This document shows, in pieces, positions 1-12,099 of a stretch of 64,000 nt of DNA; position 1 is the stretch's first letter, and the number at the start of each line of letters is the position of its first letter. This DNA comes from Clostridiaceae bacterium. Its GTDB lineage: Bacteria; Bacillota; Clostridia; Lachnospirales; Lachnospiraceae. Location of the stretch: assembly GCA_902363735.1 (NCBI GenBank), contig CABJBA010000001.1, positions 248,001 to 312,000 of the forward strand. Direction: 5' to 3'. Under the pieces are notes generated by a model. That model was not told where the DNA came from. It saw only the letters and a list, made by a program, of their open reading frames with translations, and made no database searches. The position numbers were made by a program, and so were the translations under genes.

Positions 1-7
1 ATGAATA

Positions 8-433
8 TCAGCGGTCCGGCCGCTCTTTTCTTATTTCCAGCCACCTTTCAGGCTTTGAAACAGGAACAAATCCCATAGCTTCATACACCCCTTCCACCTC
101 GGTCTTCAGCACCCACTGATATACATCTTTTAAAGAGCTATGGGATAACATATGAGTCACCATCTGCTTAGCTATTCCCATGTGTCTGAAACGGTCATCC
201 ACATACACATCCGATATATAGGCAAATCTGGTCTTATCGGATATTGCCCTTGCATATCCAACCTGAACATTTTCATGAAAGGCTCCCACAACCAGGGCTG
301 CATTAGAAGCTCCCTGCTTAACTTCAGCCATTCCAATCCCCTTACTCCACTCTGCGCAGGACAACATTTCCGTTACTCTTTCAAAATCCATTTGTTCAAG
401 GCCAGCCCTTATCTCAATTTCATTTGTTTTCAT
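8..433 (-). CDS. GNAT-family N-acetyltransferase
   Basis: Predicted 141-residue cytoplasmic acyl-CoA-dependent acetyltransferase; the substrate cannot be read from sequence. The GNAT core is visible: a beta4 strand (AYISDVYVDDRFRHMGIAKQM) running into the acetyl-CoA loop R-x-x-G-I-A, then a C-terminal motif VYEAMGFVPV typical of the family's last strand pair. The frame is open 17 codons further upstream, but GGAGG lies just ahead of the ATG at 433, so that start was chosen. It sits alone at the window edge, downstream of the beta-galactosidase gene and separated from it by about 135 bp. Confidence 0.85.
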   Translation of the reverse strand: MKTNEIEIRAGLEQMDFERVTEMLSCAEWSKGIGMAEVKQGASNAALVVGAFHENVQVGYARAISDKTRFAYISDVYVDDRFRHMGIAKQMVTHMLSHSSLKDVYQWVLKTEVEGVYEAMGFVPVSKPERWLEIRKERPDR

Positions 434-568
434 AGCAATCCTCCATAGTATAAATCTTTTTCTCCCTAAACCCTTCACGTTCAAAGAATATATTCAAGGG
501 GTTCATTCATCTATTTTAAGATTTTATGAAGGCTGAGTCAAGTCAAACATGATTGGTTTTTATCATGC

Positions 569-3610
<3,042 letters not shown>

Positions 3611-3686
3611 CTACTAATACAATAGGTTCATTATAAGTGATACAGATAAGAGATTCCATTGCATTTTTTACGATTTCCTGTATCTT

Positions 3687-4520
3687 TTATTCCTTTACAG
3701 CTCCTGCTGCGATTCCCGCCAGAATGTATCTCTGGAAGAACAGATAGATAAGAATGGTGGGCAGCATGATAATGATGATTCCTGCCGCCAGTTTCTGCCA
3801 GGACCCTTGCTGGGCATTGGCGTAATTCATCAGGAAGGTGGTCAGAGTCCTAAGCCTGTTCTTTGGCATATACAGGTATGGGACATACATGTCATTGATA
3901 ATGGTAATAGCCTTGATGATCACTACCGTGGCCGTGGCAGGCGCTAACAGCGGGAAAATAATCCTGGTAAACAGACCGAAATAGGAACAGCCGTCCAAAA
4001 GAGCACTTTCATCAAGAGATACCGGAAGAGTGGATATAAATTGACGGTAAATATAAAGCTGCATTAAATCTGATGCCACATAAATTACAATGGGTGCTCC
4101 CAAAGTATTATAAAGCCCCATACTGTTGATAATCTTGAATCTGGCAATTTCCGTCACAAAACTGGGAATCAGCATGCCCAGGAAAAAAAGGCCCATAATC
4201 AGTTTTTTAAGCTTAAACTCAAAACGCTCCAGAATAAATGCGGTTATGGTTCCAAACAATATATTAAAAAAGATGCTGACTGCCAGTATCATACCTGTAT
4301 TTTTAAAACCAATTAACAAATATTTATCTCCCAGCACCTTTTCAAAGTTCTGAAAGGTGATTCTTTCCATAGGCGGCAAAAGCAGGGGAGAGGTGTTTAC
4401 CATATCCCCCTTTGTCTTAAGACCGGCAAACAGAGTCAGAAGAATGGGAGCCAGAACCACCAGAACCATTCCGATACAGAGAAGCTGTTTGACTCCCTGT
4501 TCCATTGTGCGTCGATTCAT
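3687..4520 (-). CDS. Carbohydrate ABC transporter permease (MalG-like)
   Basis: Inner-membrane permease of the CUT1 class, 277 residues with about six membrane helices. The cytoplasmic EAA loop is visible as SLDESALLDGCSYFGLFTRIIFPLL around residues 165-190; it docks the shared ATPase. The C-terminus ILAGIAAGAVKE matches the MalG-type ending. The start is one base from the stop of the other permease, indicating co-transcription. No ATPase is encoded in the module; CUT1 systems of clostridia commonly use a shared MsmX-like ATPase encoded elsewhere. Confidence 0.93.
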   Translation of the reverse strand: MNRRTMEQGVKQLLCIGMVLVVLAPILLTLFAGLKTKGDMVNTSPLLLPPMERITFQNFEKVLGDKYLLIGFKNTGMILAVSIFFNILFGTITAFILERFEFKLKKLIMGLFFLGMLIPSFVTEIARFKIINSMGLYNTLGAPIVIYVASDLMQLYIYRQFISTLPVSLDESALLDGCSYFGLFTRIIFPLLAPATATVVIIKAITIINDMYVPYLYMPKNRLRTLTTFLMNYANAQQGSWQKLAAGIIIIMLPTILIYLFFQRYILAGIAAGAVKE

Positions 4521-4521
4521 C

Positions 4522-5415
4522 TTATTTTTTCCCTCCCTTTAAAATGATTCCATGGATGATCTTATTTTGAATCAGATAAATGACAACGATCATGACCATA
4601 ATTGCCACTGCCATGGTGGAAGCAAGGCCAAAGTTGCTGTATTTAAAGGCCGTATCAATGGTATAGAGGGTAAAGGTGGAAGAAGCATATCCCGGACCTC
4701 CGCTGGTCATGACATAAGGGATGTCAAATACCTGAAGAGCCCCCCGTATGTTGTCAAAAAGGACAAAATCCACCATGAGCATAATAGAGGGAATCTGAAT
4801 AAAGCGGAACATCTGCCAGGCCCCAGCGCCATCCACTCTGGCCGCCTCCTGTACATCCTGGGGAAGGGATTGGAGGGCAGCCATAAAAAGAATGACATGA
4901 TATCCGGAAAACCTCCACAGAGAAACAAAGGTCAAAACGAAATTCACCAGTTTAGGATCTGACAGCCAGTTCTTTATAAAGCCCTCCAGATGAAACACGG
5001 TCAATATCCCATCAAAAGCCCCGTTAATAGGTGAAAAGAAATAGGAAAAGGCATAGGAAATAGCCACTCCGTTGATGATATAAGGCATAAAAACCATGGT
5101 TTTATAAAACTTTGCCGCCCTAAGTCTGGAGGTCAGCAAAACAGCAAACAGCAGTTCCACAGGGATAAAGATCAGATGCCCGAAAAAATACACAGCATTG
5201 TTGCGCAGAGACAGCCATAAGTCTTTATTCCGGAGCATGGCAGTATAATTGCCGAAGCCAATAGCATCGTATGTCTGGGAATATCCATCCCAGTTTGTAA
5301 AGCTCATGCGGATTAAGTCAAAAGCGGGAACCACCACAAACCCGATGAGCAAAGCCATTGGAACCACAAGGGAACATACAATAAACCTTTTTTTCTGTTT
5401 TTCCAGTGAATTCAT
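4522..5415 (-). CDS. Carbohydrate ABC transporter permease (MalF-like)
   Basis: Second CUT1 membrane permease (297 residues) pairing with the neighbouring MalG-like protein. It has about six helices and an EAA loop near DVQEAARVDGAGAWQMFRFIQIPSI. The start at 5415 (MNSLEKQ) is preceded by AGGAGG at ideal spacing; the frame is open six codons further up without a site. It lies downstream of the binding-protein gene across a stable hairpin (5445-5479). Confidence 0.93.
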   Translation of the reverse strand: MNSLEKQKKRFIVCSLVVPMALLIGFVVVPAFDLIRMSFTNWDGYSQTYDAIGFGNYTAMLRNKDLWLSLRNNAVYFFGHLIFIPVELLFAVLLTSRLRAAKFYKTMVFMPYIINGVAISYAFSYFFSPINGAFDGILTVFHLEGFIKNWLSDPKLVNFVLTFVSLWRFSGYHVILFMAALQSLPQDVQEAARVDGAGAWQMFRFIQIPSIMLMVDFVLFDNIRGALQVFDIPYVMTSGGPGYASSTFTLYTIDTAFKYSNFGLASTMAVAIMVMIVVIYLIQNKIIHGIILKGGKK

Positions 5416-5444
5416 AGATACCTCCTGATTCAAGTTCTTGGGTG

Positions 5445-5479
5445 AAAGGGGACAGGGTTTCCATCACCCTGTCCCCTTT
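5445..5479 (-). terminator. Stem-loop between binding protein and permease genes
   Basis: A perfect 14-bp stem (AAAGGGGACAGGGT with its complement) around a 7-base loop, directly after the binding-protein stop. It lacks a good U-tract in the minus-strand direction. It is therefore better explained as an mRNA-stabilising or partially terminating hairpin, which would keep binding-protein transcript in excess over permease transcript, than as a full terminator. Confidence 0.7.
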
Positions 5480-5489
5480 CTTGTTTTGT

Positions 5490-6851
5490 TTATTTAATTC
5501 CCAGTTTTGTTCTGGCTTCCGCCCATTTTGTATTAAGTGTATCAAGTTCTGCCTTAAGATCAAATCCATCGGTAAACATCTGGGAACCCAGCTTTTTGTA
5601 ATCAAATGCAATTTCATTCTGGATAGCCTGGAAGTCGTCTCCTCCGCCATCATACATCACCAGCTCCTTATCTGGCTGCTGATCATCTGCCTGAGCCAGA
5701 ATCGGGTCTTTTTCCTTGGGGAAATTCTTCATGGAAGATGCACTTGTTACATAATTGATGTATCCAGGATACCAGTCTTCACTATAGAACCATTCCACAA
5801 ATGCCTTTGCCAGATCCGGATTCTTGCTGTGAGTGGTAACTCCCATAAAGGAATCGCCCTGAACAATGACACGGAAAGGATCATCTTTGGAATCTCTTAC
5901 CGGAAGATAAAAAGTTCCCAGCTCTGAAGCATCATCTGAACCGTTTTGAATATTCTGAAGACCCCAGTCTCCCAGAGCAATAATAGCTGCTTTTTTCTGT
6001 GCAAATAAGGATGTTACCTGATCATTTCCCATACCTAAAGGATCCTTGCCGAATACGTCTTTGCTGAACAGATTAAAAACCTTATTGTATGCTTTGTTAA
6101 TGTCCGTTCCCTCTGCAAATGGAGCGTCTGTCTTTGCCATGTCATTCCAGTTCTGACCGTTTCCGCCCTGAAGTGCAGGCATAAATTCCATATAAGGGTA
6201 ATCCGGCCATTCATCTTTTGCTCCAAGGGCAATTGCCATAAAGTCCGGGTCACTTTTGCCATAATACTCCTGAAGAGTCTGGGCTGTTTTTTCAAGGTCT
6301 TCCCATGTGGTGGGAACCTCTACGCCAGCTTCCTTAAACATATCCTTCCAGTAATAAACGTATTCATATCCGGCTGTCATAGGAACGCCTAAAACCTTGC
6401 CATCCATGGCATAACCAGAAGCCAGTTCATTATTTTTTGCAGCTTCCAGATCAGATAAATCCACAAGATAATCTTTAAATCTGGATAAAGTAAAAGGCTT
6501 ATTGAACATGACGTCAGGAAGCTGGTTTGCTGAAGTTCTCATCTTCATTGCATTCCAGTATTCGGAATCGTCCTTGATCTTTTCCACTTCAATATCCGCA
6601 TTGGGATATTTCTCCTGGAATTTTCCAACCATATCATTTTCATCAATATAATCCATCAGATTGTTATCCCAGATGGCAAATACCAGGCTGCCTTCCAGAT
6701 CTTCTTTTGCCTCTGTGTTTCCTGCCTCCGAGGAAGCCGTTTCCTGGTTCTTTGCAGTTGTTGCTGTCGTTCCCGGTGAGGAAGAACAGCCGGCCAAAGC
6801 CCCCGCCGTCATTGCTGCACAAAGCCCCAAAGCCAACATACGTTTTCTCAT
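5490..6851 (-). CDS. Extracellular sugar-binding lipoprotein (CUT1 SBP)
   Basis: Captures the sugar outside the cell and delivers it to the permease pair downstream. The first 22 residues form a lipoprotein signal ending in the lipobox LAGC, followed by a Ser/Thr/Ala/Glu-rich linker. The rest (to residue 453) is a two-lobed SBP_bac_1-type fold with the typical C-terminal segment NPDLAKAFVEWFYSEDWY. The ligand is unknown; co-location with lacZ makes a galactoside plausible. It begins the transport operon, with a ribosome site (GGGAGG) ahead of the ATG and a promoter-like region at 6871-6902. Confidence 0.93.
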   Translation of the reverse strand: MRKRMLALGLCAAMTAGALAGCSSSPGTTATTAKNQETASSEAGNTEAKEDLEGSLVFAIWDNNLMDYIDENDMVGKFQEKYPNADIEVEKIKDDSEYWNAMKMRTSANQLPDVMFNKPFTLSRFKDYLVDLSDLEAAKNNELASGYAMDGKVLGVPMTAGYEYVYYWKDMFKEAGVEVPTTWEDLEKTAQTLQEYYGKSDPDFMAIALGAKDEWPDYPYMEFMPALQGGNGQNWNDMAKTDAPFAEGTDINKAYNKVFNLFSKDVFGKDPLGMGNDQVTSLFAQKKAAIIALGDWGLQNIQNGSDDASELGTFYLPVRDSKDDPFRVIVQGDSFMGVTTHSKNPDLAKAFVEWFYSEDWYPGYINYVTSASSMKNFPKEKDPILAQADDQQPDKELVMYDGGGDDFQAIQNEIAFDYKKLGSQMFTDGFDLKAELDTLNTKWAEARTKLGIK

Positions 6852-6870
6852 TTTTTGTAATACCTCCCTT

Positions 6871-6902
6871 GTTTTGATAATATTATACTATCATTTCAAA
6901 AC
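6871..6902 (-). promoter_or_regulatory. Promoter region of module A transport operon
   Basis: A TATAAT -10 (minus strand) has no convincing -35 at 17 bp, as expected of an activator-dependent promoter. It is flanked by a 7-bp inverted repeat GTTTTGA/TCAAAAC separated by 18 bp. The adjacent AraC-type response regulator is the obvious candidate activator, but this is inference. Confidence 0.45.
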
Positions 6903-6951
6903 AGTCTTCTCCATGAGATATGGTTTGAAAACTTGATATTTCGTCAGATTT

Positions 6952-8505
6952 TTACTTTCTGTATCCGCCAGGACTGATTCCGCACTGTTTTTTAAACACT
7001 CTGGTAAAATGTTCCACACTGTTATAGCCCACGCTCTGGCTGATTTCATAAATTTTTAAATCTGTTGTTTCCATCAGCTCTCTTGCCTTGCGGATTCGGG
7101 CCTCAGTCAGATAATTGCTGAAGGTCATTCCCTCTTCTTTTGTAAACCTGGTACTGAAGTATTTTTCATTCAGGCTCACAAAGTCTGCCACACTTTTTAA
7201 GGTCAGCTCCGGGTTGGCGTAATTATCCATAATAAAACGCTTTGCCCGAATCATCATATCCGCCTGTTTCCGGTCTGTCTGGTGGGCATTATAATCCATG
7301 ATCCAGCGCAGAAAATTGTTCAGCCACAGCTCCAGGCTTCTCATTTCCTCCAACCGGTCTATTTTCTCATAATAATTGACTTCTTCCACAAACAGGGCGC
7401 TGATATCGTCATGATTGTCTGAAAGCTTCCAGGCTATGCTGCAGACAATACATAGGCAGACCCTTTTAGCTTCCTTTAGTTCCCTTTTGTAAAGTTCTGA
7501 AAAAAGCTGCTTCTTCTCCAGGCGAAGAGCCATTTCATCGCTTACCATCAGCCCTTTTATAAGCCTTTCATATTTCTGTTCAGTCTTGCAGACCTGTTCA
7601 AAGGTAACCTCATCCTTTTCCCATGGATCACATATCTTTCCCTTTCCTTTTAAGCATTTGAGCCGCAGCCTCTCTCCTGCCTCCTCAAACCTGTCAGGGA
7701 AATCCCCAGTTCCCTTTCCCGGGCTGCTGATTCCCGCAGAGACAGACAGGTTCATAAAATGCTTCCACACATTGCATAACTGTCTGCAGGCTGAAACGGA
7801 ATTTTCCTTATATTGCTGCGGATCTGTGATACGGTATAGCATCACATAACGGGAAGGTGATGCTGCCCCTAGAATACAGCGGGATGCCACTCTGGGAATC
7901 TGACCTGCCAGTTCCAGCATTGGCTTTATCAGTTCCTCTTCAAAATCCTCACCAAAGCGGGCGGATACCTTATGGAAATCTTCTATTTCAAACTGGATAA
8001 CCAAATATTCCTGCTGAAAAAAGTTCTCCTCCAAAGGCCGTTTGCCAACAGCCATGTCCGCAAAAACAATGGAGTCAGGAACTTTTATGGCAGGTGTCTG
8101 CTCTTCTTTTGATTTTTTTTCACGATTTTTAAAGACCTCTTCCTCCATGCGTTTTAACATGGATATAAGGGTCTCTTCTGTTAATCCTGCCTTTAACATA
8201 TAGTCACAGGCCCCCAACCGGAACGCATCACGGACCAGTCTGAAATCGTCATAGCCGCTTAAGACCAAAACTGCTGGCATATGTTTAAAACAGTTTAACT
8301 CTTCCAAAAGTCCAATTCCATCCAGAACCGGCATCTTCATATCTGTAATTACCAAATCTACCGGATGGTTCTTTATATATTCCAGAGCCTGCTGTCCATG
8401 GATGGCGTCGGCAGCAATGTGATATCCCAGTTCTTCCCAGTTAATCAAAGAACGGAGGGTAATCCGGACAATCGTATCGTCATCCACAATCAGGACATTT
8501 CTCAT
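6952..8505 (-). CDS. Two-component response regulator, AraC output (YesN-like)
   Basis: DNA-binding regulator of 517 residues. Residues 1-120 form a receiver domain with acidic pocket VDDD and phosphoacceptor Asp55 in VITDMKMP. A long middle region follows, then a C-terminal AraC double helix-turn-helix (about residues 415-517) with the signature VGYNSVEHFTRVFKKQCGISPGGYRK. Its start overlaps the stop of the sensor kinase by 4 bp, so the pair is translationally coupled. The position beside a sugar transporter suggests it activates the binding-protein/permease/lacZ operon just downstream. Confidence 0.93.
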   Translation of the reverse strand: MRNVLIVDDDTIVRITLRSLINWEELGYHIAADAIHGQQALEYIKNHPVDLVITDMKMPVLDGIGLLEELNCFKHMPAVLVLSGYDDFRLVRDAFRLGACDYMLKAGLTEETLISMLKRMEEEVFKNREKKSKEEQTPAIKVPDSIVFADMAVGKRPLEENFFQQEYLVIQFEIEDFHKVSARFGEDFEEELIKPMLELAGQIPRVASRCILGAASPSRYVMLYRITDPQQYKENSVSACRQLCNVWKHFMNLSVSAGISSPGKGTGDFPDRFEEAGERLRLKCLKGKGKICDPWEKDEVTFEQVCKTEQKYERLIKGLMVSDEMALRLEKKQLFSELYKRELKEAKRVCLCIVCSIAWKLSDNHDDISALFVEEVNYYEKIDRLEEMRSLELWLNNFLRWIMDYNAHQTDRKQADMMIRAKRFIMDNYANPELTLKSVADFVSLNEKYFSTRFTKEEGMTFSNYLTEARIRKARELMETTDLKIYEISQSVGYNSVEHFTRVFKKQCGISPGGYRK

Positions 8506-10280
8506 AGGTCTTCCGGCTCCTTTCTTGCAGGAATGCAGATAGAAGTCCTTGTAAACCGGCCTTCCCCGCTTTCCATCTCAAATCCGCAATGCTTTCCATA
8601 GTTGAGAATCAGCCTGGTTTTTACATTGGTAATGCCAATGCTCACATAATCCTTTTGTCCTTCCTCCTTCTCTTCTCCGTTCATAATCCGGTGAATTTCT
8701 TCTTCAGACATACCTTTTCCGTTATCACGGATTTCAACAGAAAGAAAATCATTCTCCATGCCAGCTGTAAGCCAGATAGTTCCTATTTCATCCATAAGGC
8801 CGCTAAATCCATGAACAATGGAGTTCTCCACCAAAGGCTGTAAGATAAGCCTGGGAACAAGGCAGGAAAGACAGGCTTCTTCTATGTCATACTTTATGTC
8901 AAACCCATCGGAATAGCGAATTTTCATCAGATAAATATAGCCGTCTAAAACCTCCAGTTCTTCTTTTAAGGAATAGAACCCTCCGCTGCTCCGGAAGGAA
9001 CTGGACAATATTTTTATAAGGGCCTCAGCCATGCGGGCGATGGACTCATATTTTGACATCTGCGCAATAAACCGGATAGAATTTAAGGAATTTACAAGAA
9101 AATGAGGATTAATCTGGGACTGAAGCGCCCGGATTTCCGCTTCGTGCTTTTTTTGCTGCTGCACTTCATTTTCCTGCATTAACTGCTTCAGCCGCCTTGT
9201 CATCCGGTTAAAGGAATGAATCATCAGGCGCAGCTCTGGCTGTCCCTTTGGCTCCACATGAACAAGAAGGTCTCCCTCTTCTACTCCTTTCATCCCTTCC
9301 ACAGTATGGTGGATAGGGTCAATGATACTTTTTAAGAAATAACTGGAAAAACGGTAAAATAACGCAAAGAGGACAAGTGTAACTACAACAATAATAGCTG
9401 CCGTCCTGTTAAAATTTCTTGTAAGGGTTTCATAGGCCACCACACTGATGATTTTTAAGCCGGTTACCGGTTCTCTGGTCACCACCCCCATGTACTGCCT
9501 GCCATTTACCTGATACCGAAACTCTGCCTGCTCTAAGGAAATGTTCCGGGGCAAAAGGGATATGGTTTCTTCCGGATCAAAAATCACATGCCCGGTCTGG
9601 TCTGCGATCATGGTGATACCCAGGACCCGTTCTTTATTATAGTCCTTAATCTGACGTCCGGTCTGAGAAGTGGTGAACAGAGCCGCCATCTCAATAACCC
9701 CATCACGATCCACATCAATACCTGGAGACAGGCCCGCCGCAATGGTCAGAGTATAAGCATTTTTTCTGAAATTGGTCACACTGCGGTCATAAAATCCTGT
9801 CTTCACCGTATTAGGTTCTGCCAATGCCGCCTGATACCAGGAAGATGCTTTTAATTCCTCCTCCCGGAGGGTGATATCATCCTTTATATAAGTATGGTCC
9901 CCATCCTTCATATAAAATACGGCAGAAATGATATCCTGGACCGGAACCATGGCATAGTGAAAGGATTCAGTCAGCACTTTGGTATAACGGTATTTTTCAA
10001 CCAAATCTTTAGTATTGGTTTTGGCTGCATTTTTTACGACTTCATTGTCATTGACGTATACGAAATGGGATAGACGGAGGGATACATCCTTTACTTCTCC
10101 CCCAAGGGCAGAAGCGATGTTATCCTGAGCGCGGCGGATATTGGAAACAGCGGAATCCACCATCATGGTACGAATGATGAAGATGGACAGTAAGATAATC
10201 AAAAGAATGGGGATGACGATGAGGGCGAAGAAGCTGTTATAATAAGAAGCCTTTAAGTTCTGCTTTTTATTCATCCACAT
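8502..10280 (-). CDS. Sensor histidine kinase (YesM/LytS type)
   Basis: Membrane sensor of 592 residues. A helix near residues 15-38 is followed by an extracytoplasmic Cache-like domain, a second helix near 295-315 and a HAMP segment (IIDPIHHTVEGMKGVEEGDL). The cytoplasmic kinase has the phosphoacceptor motif SQINPHFLVNSLNSIR and an HATPase domain with VENSIVHGF and DNGKGM. The ATG at 10280 follows AGGAGG. It is first in a bicistron with the response regulator, behind a consensus promoter, and presumably senses an extracellular carbohydrate signal. Confidence 0.93.
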   Translation of the reverse strand: MWMNKKQNLKASYYNSFFALIVIPILLIILLSIFIIRTMMVDSAVSNIRRAQDNIASALGGEVKDVSLRLSHFVYVNDNEVVKNAAKTNTKDLVEKYRYTKVLTESFHYAMVPVQDIISAVFYMKDGDHTYIKDDITLREEELKASSWYQAALAEPNTVKTGFYDRSVTNFRKNAYTLTIAAGLSPGIDVDRDGVIEMAALFTTSQTGRQIKDYNKERVLGITMIADQTGHVIFDPEETISLLPRNISLEQAEFRYQVNGRQYMGVVTREPVTGLKIISVVAYETLTRNFNRTAAIIVVVTLVLFALFYRFSSYFLKSIIDPIHHTVEGMKGVEEGDLLVHVEPKGQPELRLMIHSFNRMTRRLKQLMQENEVQQQKKHEAEIRALQSQINPHFLVNSLNSIRFIAQMSKYESIARMAEALIKILSSSFRSSGGFYSLKEELEVLDGYIYLMKIRYSDGFDIKYDIEEACLSCLVPRLILQPLVENSIVHGFSGLMDEIGTIWLTAGMENDFLSVEIRDNGKGMSEEEIHRIMNGEEKEEGQKDYVSIGITNVKTRLILNYGKHCGFEMESGEGRFTRTSICIPARKEPEDL

Positions 10281-10313
10281 CTTCTTTCGCCCTCCTCATC
10301 TGTATCTGAATCT

Positions 10314-10342
10314 ATTATACAGCGAAAATGCTTTAAAATCAA
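10314..10342 (-). promoter_or_regulatory. Sigma-A-type promoter for the kinase/regulator pair
   Basis: On the minus strand TTGATT, a 17-bp spacer and TATAAT are placed about 35 bases before the kinase start. This would allow module A regulators to be expressed independently of module B genes upstream. Confidence 0.7.
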
Positions 10343-10352
10343 CGGAGCGTTC

Positions 10353-12053
10353 TTAGAAAACAAAGCTTTCCACCGTTGTCTCCAGTATTATTGTTTCCCC
10401 TTTTTTAATACGGTATGACACTGCAGGGATAGAGCCATTGGGATAGAGTACATTGGTATTGGGATCAGCTTCAATCACCAGTCCTGCTGCCTCCGGGCCT
10501 TTCCCGGATACCTTGCAGCCCTGGCCTTTATGGAACACGGAAGCTGTGTGTTCCTTTTCCGTCTGTTCATAATTCTCTGTGAATTTTTTTACGGAAAACC
10601 CGCAGTCGTAAGCAGTACAGTCATACTGACTGTGAATTTCATGAATTCTCAAATGGCCGTATTCTTTAGGGATGATGGTGGAATCCACTGTAATTCCGGG
10701 AAATGGATGCCAGCTGCTGACCACTCTGTCAGGAAAGACCTTATAAGAATCACTGTATTTCCGCACAAACACGTAATCATCCCCGTCAATAACAAACGCA
10801 AGGGTTGAATCGGGAGCATTTTCATGAAGCACGATCTGGCTTTTAGCGATAGAAAATCCAAACCGGGTGGAATAAGCAAACTTTGAATACTTTTCCGGAA
10901 CATGACCATGCCCGTACCGCTCACACACCCCTGCCGGATAAGCCATCACATCTTTTCCATGGCGGTGCATAATCATATCCGCCTTGTTTAACATTTTTAC
11001 CGGTTCCAGCGTTGGCATCTTTTCTGCCTCTGCCTGCCAGAATGGGTGGTCATCAGGAAGTCCCAGGCACAAGAGAGTTTTCATTCCCCAGTATGGTGAG
11101 CCGGGGGCATTGTAACGCTCTGCCATAATCAGATTTGGATATCCGTATCCAATAGTCAGAACTCCATCACGGTCAAATATCTTCTGTTCCAGCCACCAGT
11201 TTAAATGACGGGACAATATCCCCTTTACAACGCCTGCCGGAATATCGTCAAGTCCGGCAAATACATAAGCTGACCAGAAGGCTGCTTCTCCAAACCGGTA
11301 AGAAAGACTTCTTCCATAGGGGAGAGCCGAACCATTTTCATCAAACCAGTAAATAAAGTCCCGGGCAAAAACCCTTGCCCTCTCCTTAAAATCCAGGCAC
11401 CGTTCCGGGTCTTCATCCTCCATGGCAACGGCATACAGCAGCCCATAATAATGAAGAGCAAAAGAGATATAATAATCCTTCTGACTGGAACCGCCATCCC
11501 TGTACCATCCTTCTCCGATATAATAGCTTTCTATTTTTTCAAGACCAGAGGATAACCGCTCCTGGCTGTAGGGACAGTCCAGCTTTTTGAGAGCTACATT
11601 TACAAGAATCATAAAAAACTGCCAATTACAGTCTGGAATGATGTGTTCATTAATACCATAAAGCCATTTGGCCAGATTCTTTTTCCCTTCTTCGCTCAAA
11701 GGCTCCCATAGCTTTTCCGGGGTGAAAATCAAGCTGCTGGCAATGGCTGCCATTTCCACAAATCTTTGGTCATAATCTCCAAAGCCGCCCCAGTATTCCG
11801 GGTGAGCCGGATTGGTGCCGTTTTCAAGTCCTTTCTGATAAATTTCCTCAAAACCTTTTCCTCCCCCCAGCCACAAAGGAACCAATGCCCATAAAGGCCT
11901 GGAAAAAGCTTCCATCTCAATGCTGACCTCAGGATAAGTAACTCCGCTGTCCCCCAGATGGAGCCTGGCACATCCTTCGCTGTATAATGGCTTTAAAGGT
12001 TCCAGTACCTGTAGCATCCATTTCCGGAAGTCCTGCTTTGTTTCAAGTTTCAT
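10353..12053 (-). CDS. DUF2264 family protein (polysaccharide-locus enzyme)
   Basis: A 566-residue soluble protein matching DUF2264 by its opening (TKQDFRKWMLQVLEPLKPLYSEGCARL) and the YWGGFGDYDQRFVEMAA segment. The N-terminal part reads as an alpha/alpha barrel, followed by a beta-rich C-terminal half from about residue 370. Members occur in loci for breakdown of uronate-containing polysaccharides; no reaction can be assigned from sequence. There is no signal peptide, so it acts inside the cell. It follows the GH88 gene by 46 bp. Three ATGs lie within 15 bases; the third was chosen because GAGG is well spaced for it. Confidence 0.8.
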   Translation of the reverse strand: MKLETKQDFRKWMLQVLEPLKPLYSEGCARLHLGDSGVTYPEVSIEMEAFSRPLWALVPLWLGGGKGFEEIYQKGLENGTNPAHPEYWGGFGDYDQRFVEMAAIASSLIFTPEKLWEPLSEEGKKNLAKWLYGINEHIIPDCNWQFFMILVNVALKKLDCPYSQERLSSGLEKIESYYIGEGWYRDGGSSQKDYYISFALHYYGLLYAVAMEDEDPERCLDFKERARVFARDFIYWFDENGSALPYGRSLSYRFGEAAFWSAYVFAGLDDIPAGVVKGILSRHLNWWLEQKIFDRDGVLTIGYGYPNLIMAERYNAPGSPYWGMKTLLCLGLPDDHPFWQAEAEKMPTLEPVKMLNKADMIMHRHGKDVMAYPAGVCERYGHGHVPEKYSKFAYSTRFGFSIAKSQIVLHENAPDSTLAFVIDGDDYVFVRKYSDSYKVFPDRVVSSWHPFPGITVDSTIIPKEYGHLRIHEIHSQYDCTAYDCGFSVKKFTENYEQTEKEHTASVFHKGQGCKVSGKGPEAAGLVIEADPNTNVLYPNGSIPAVSYRIKKGETIILETTVESFVF

Positions 12054-12099
12054 CTGCATTCGCCTCATTTCCGATTATATCAATTAAATTGTTCTTGTA

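Noticed and set aside
152..448. Plus-strand 98-codon frame opposite the first GNAT gene
   Set aside because: It has no ribosome site and no protein-like pattern, and it mirrors a clear acetyltransferase on the other strand. Similar opposite-strand frames throughout the window (for example 815-1252, 15284-15706, 53771-54385 and 55564-56169) were dropped for the same reason.
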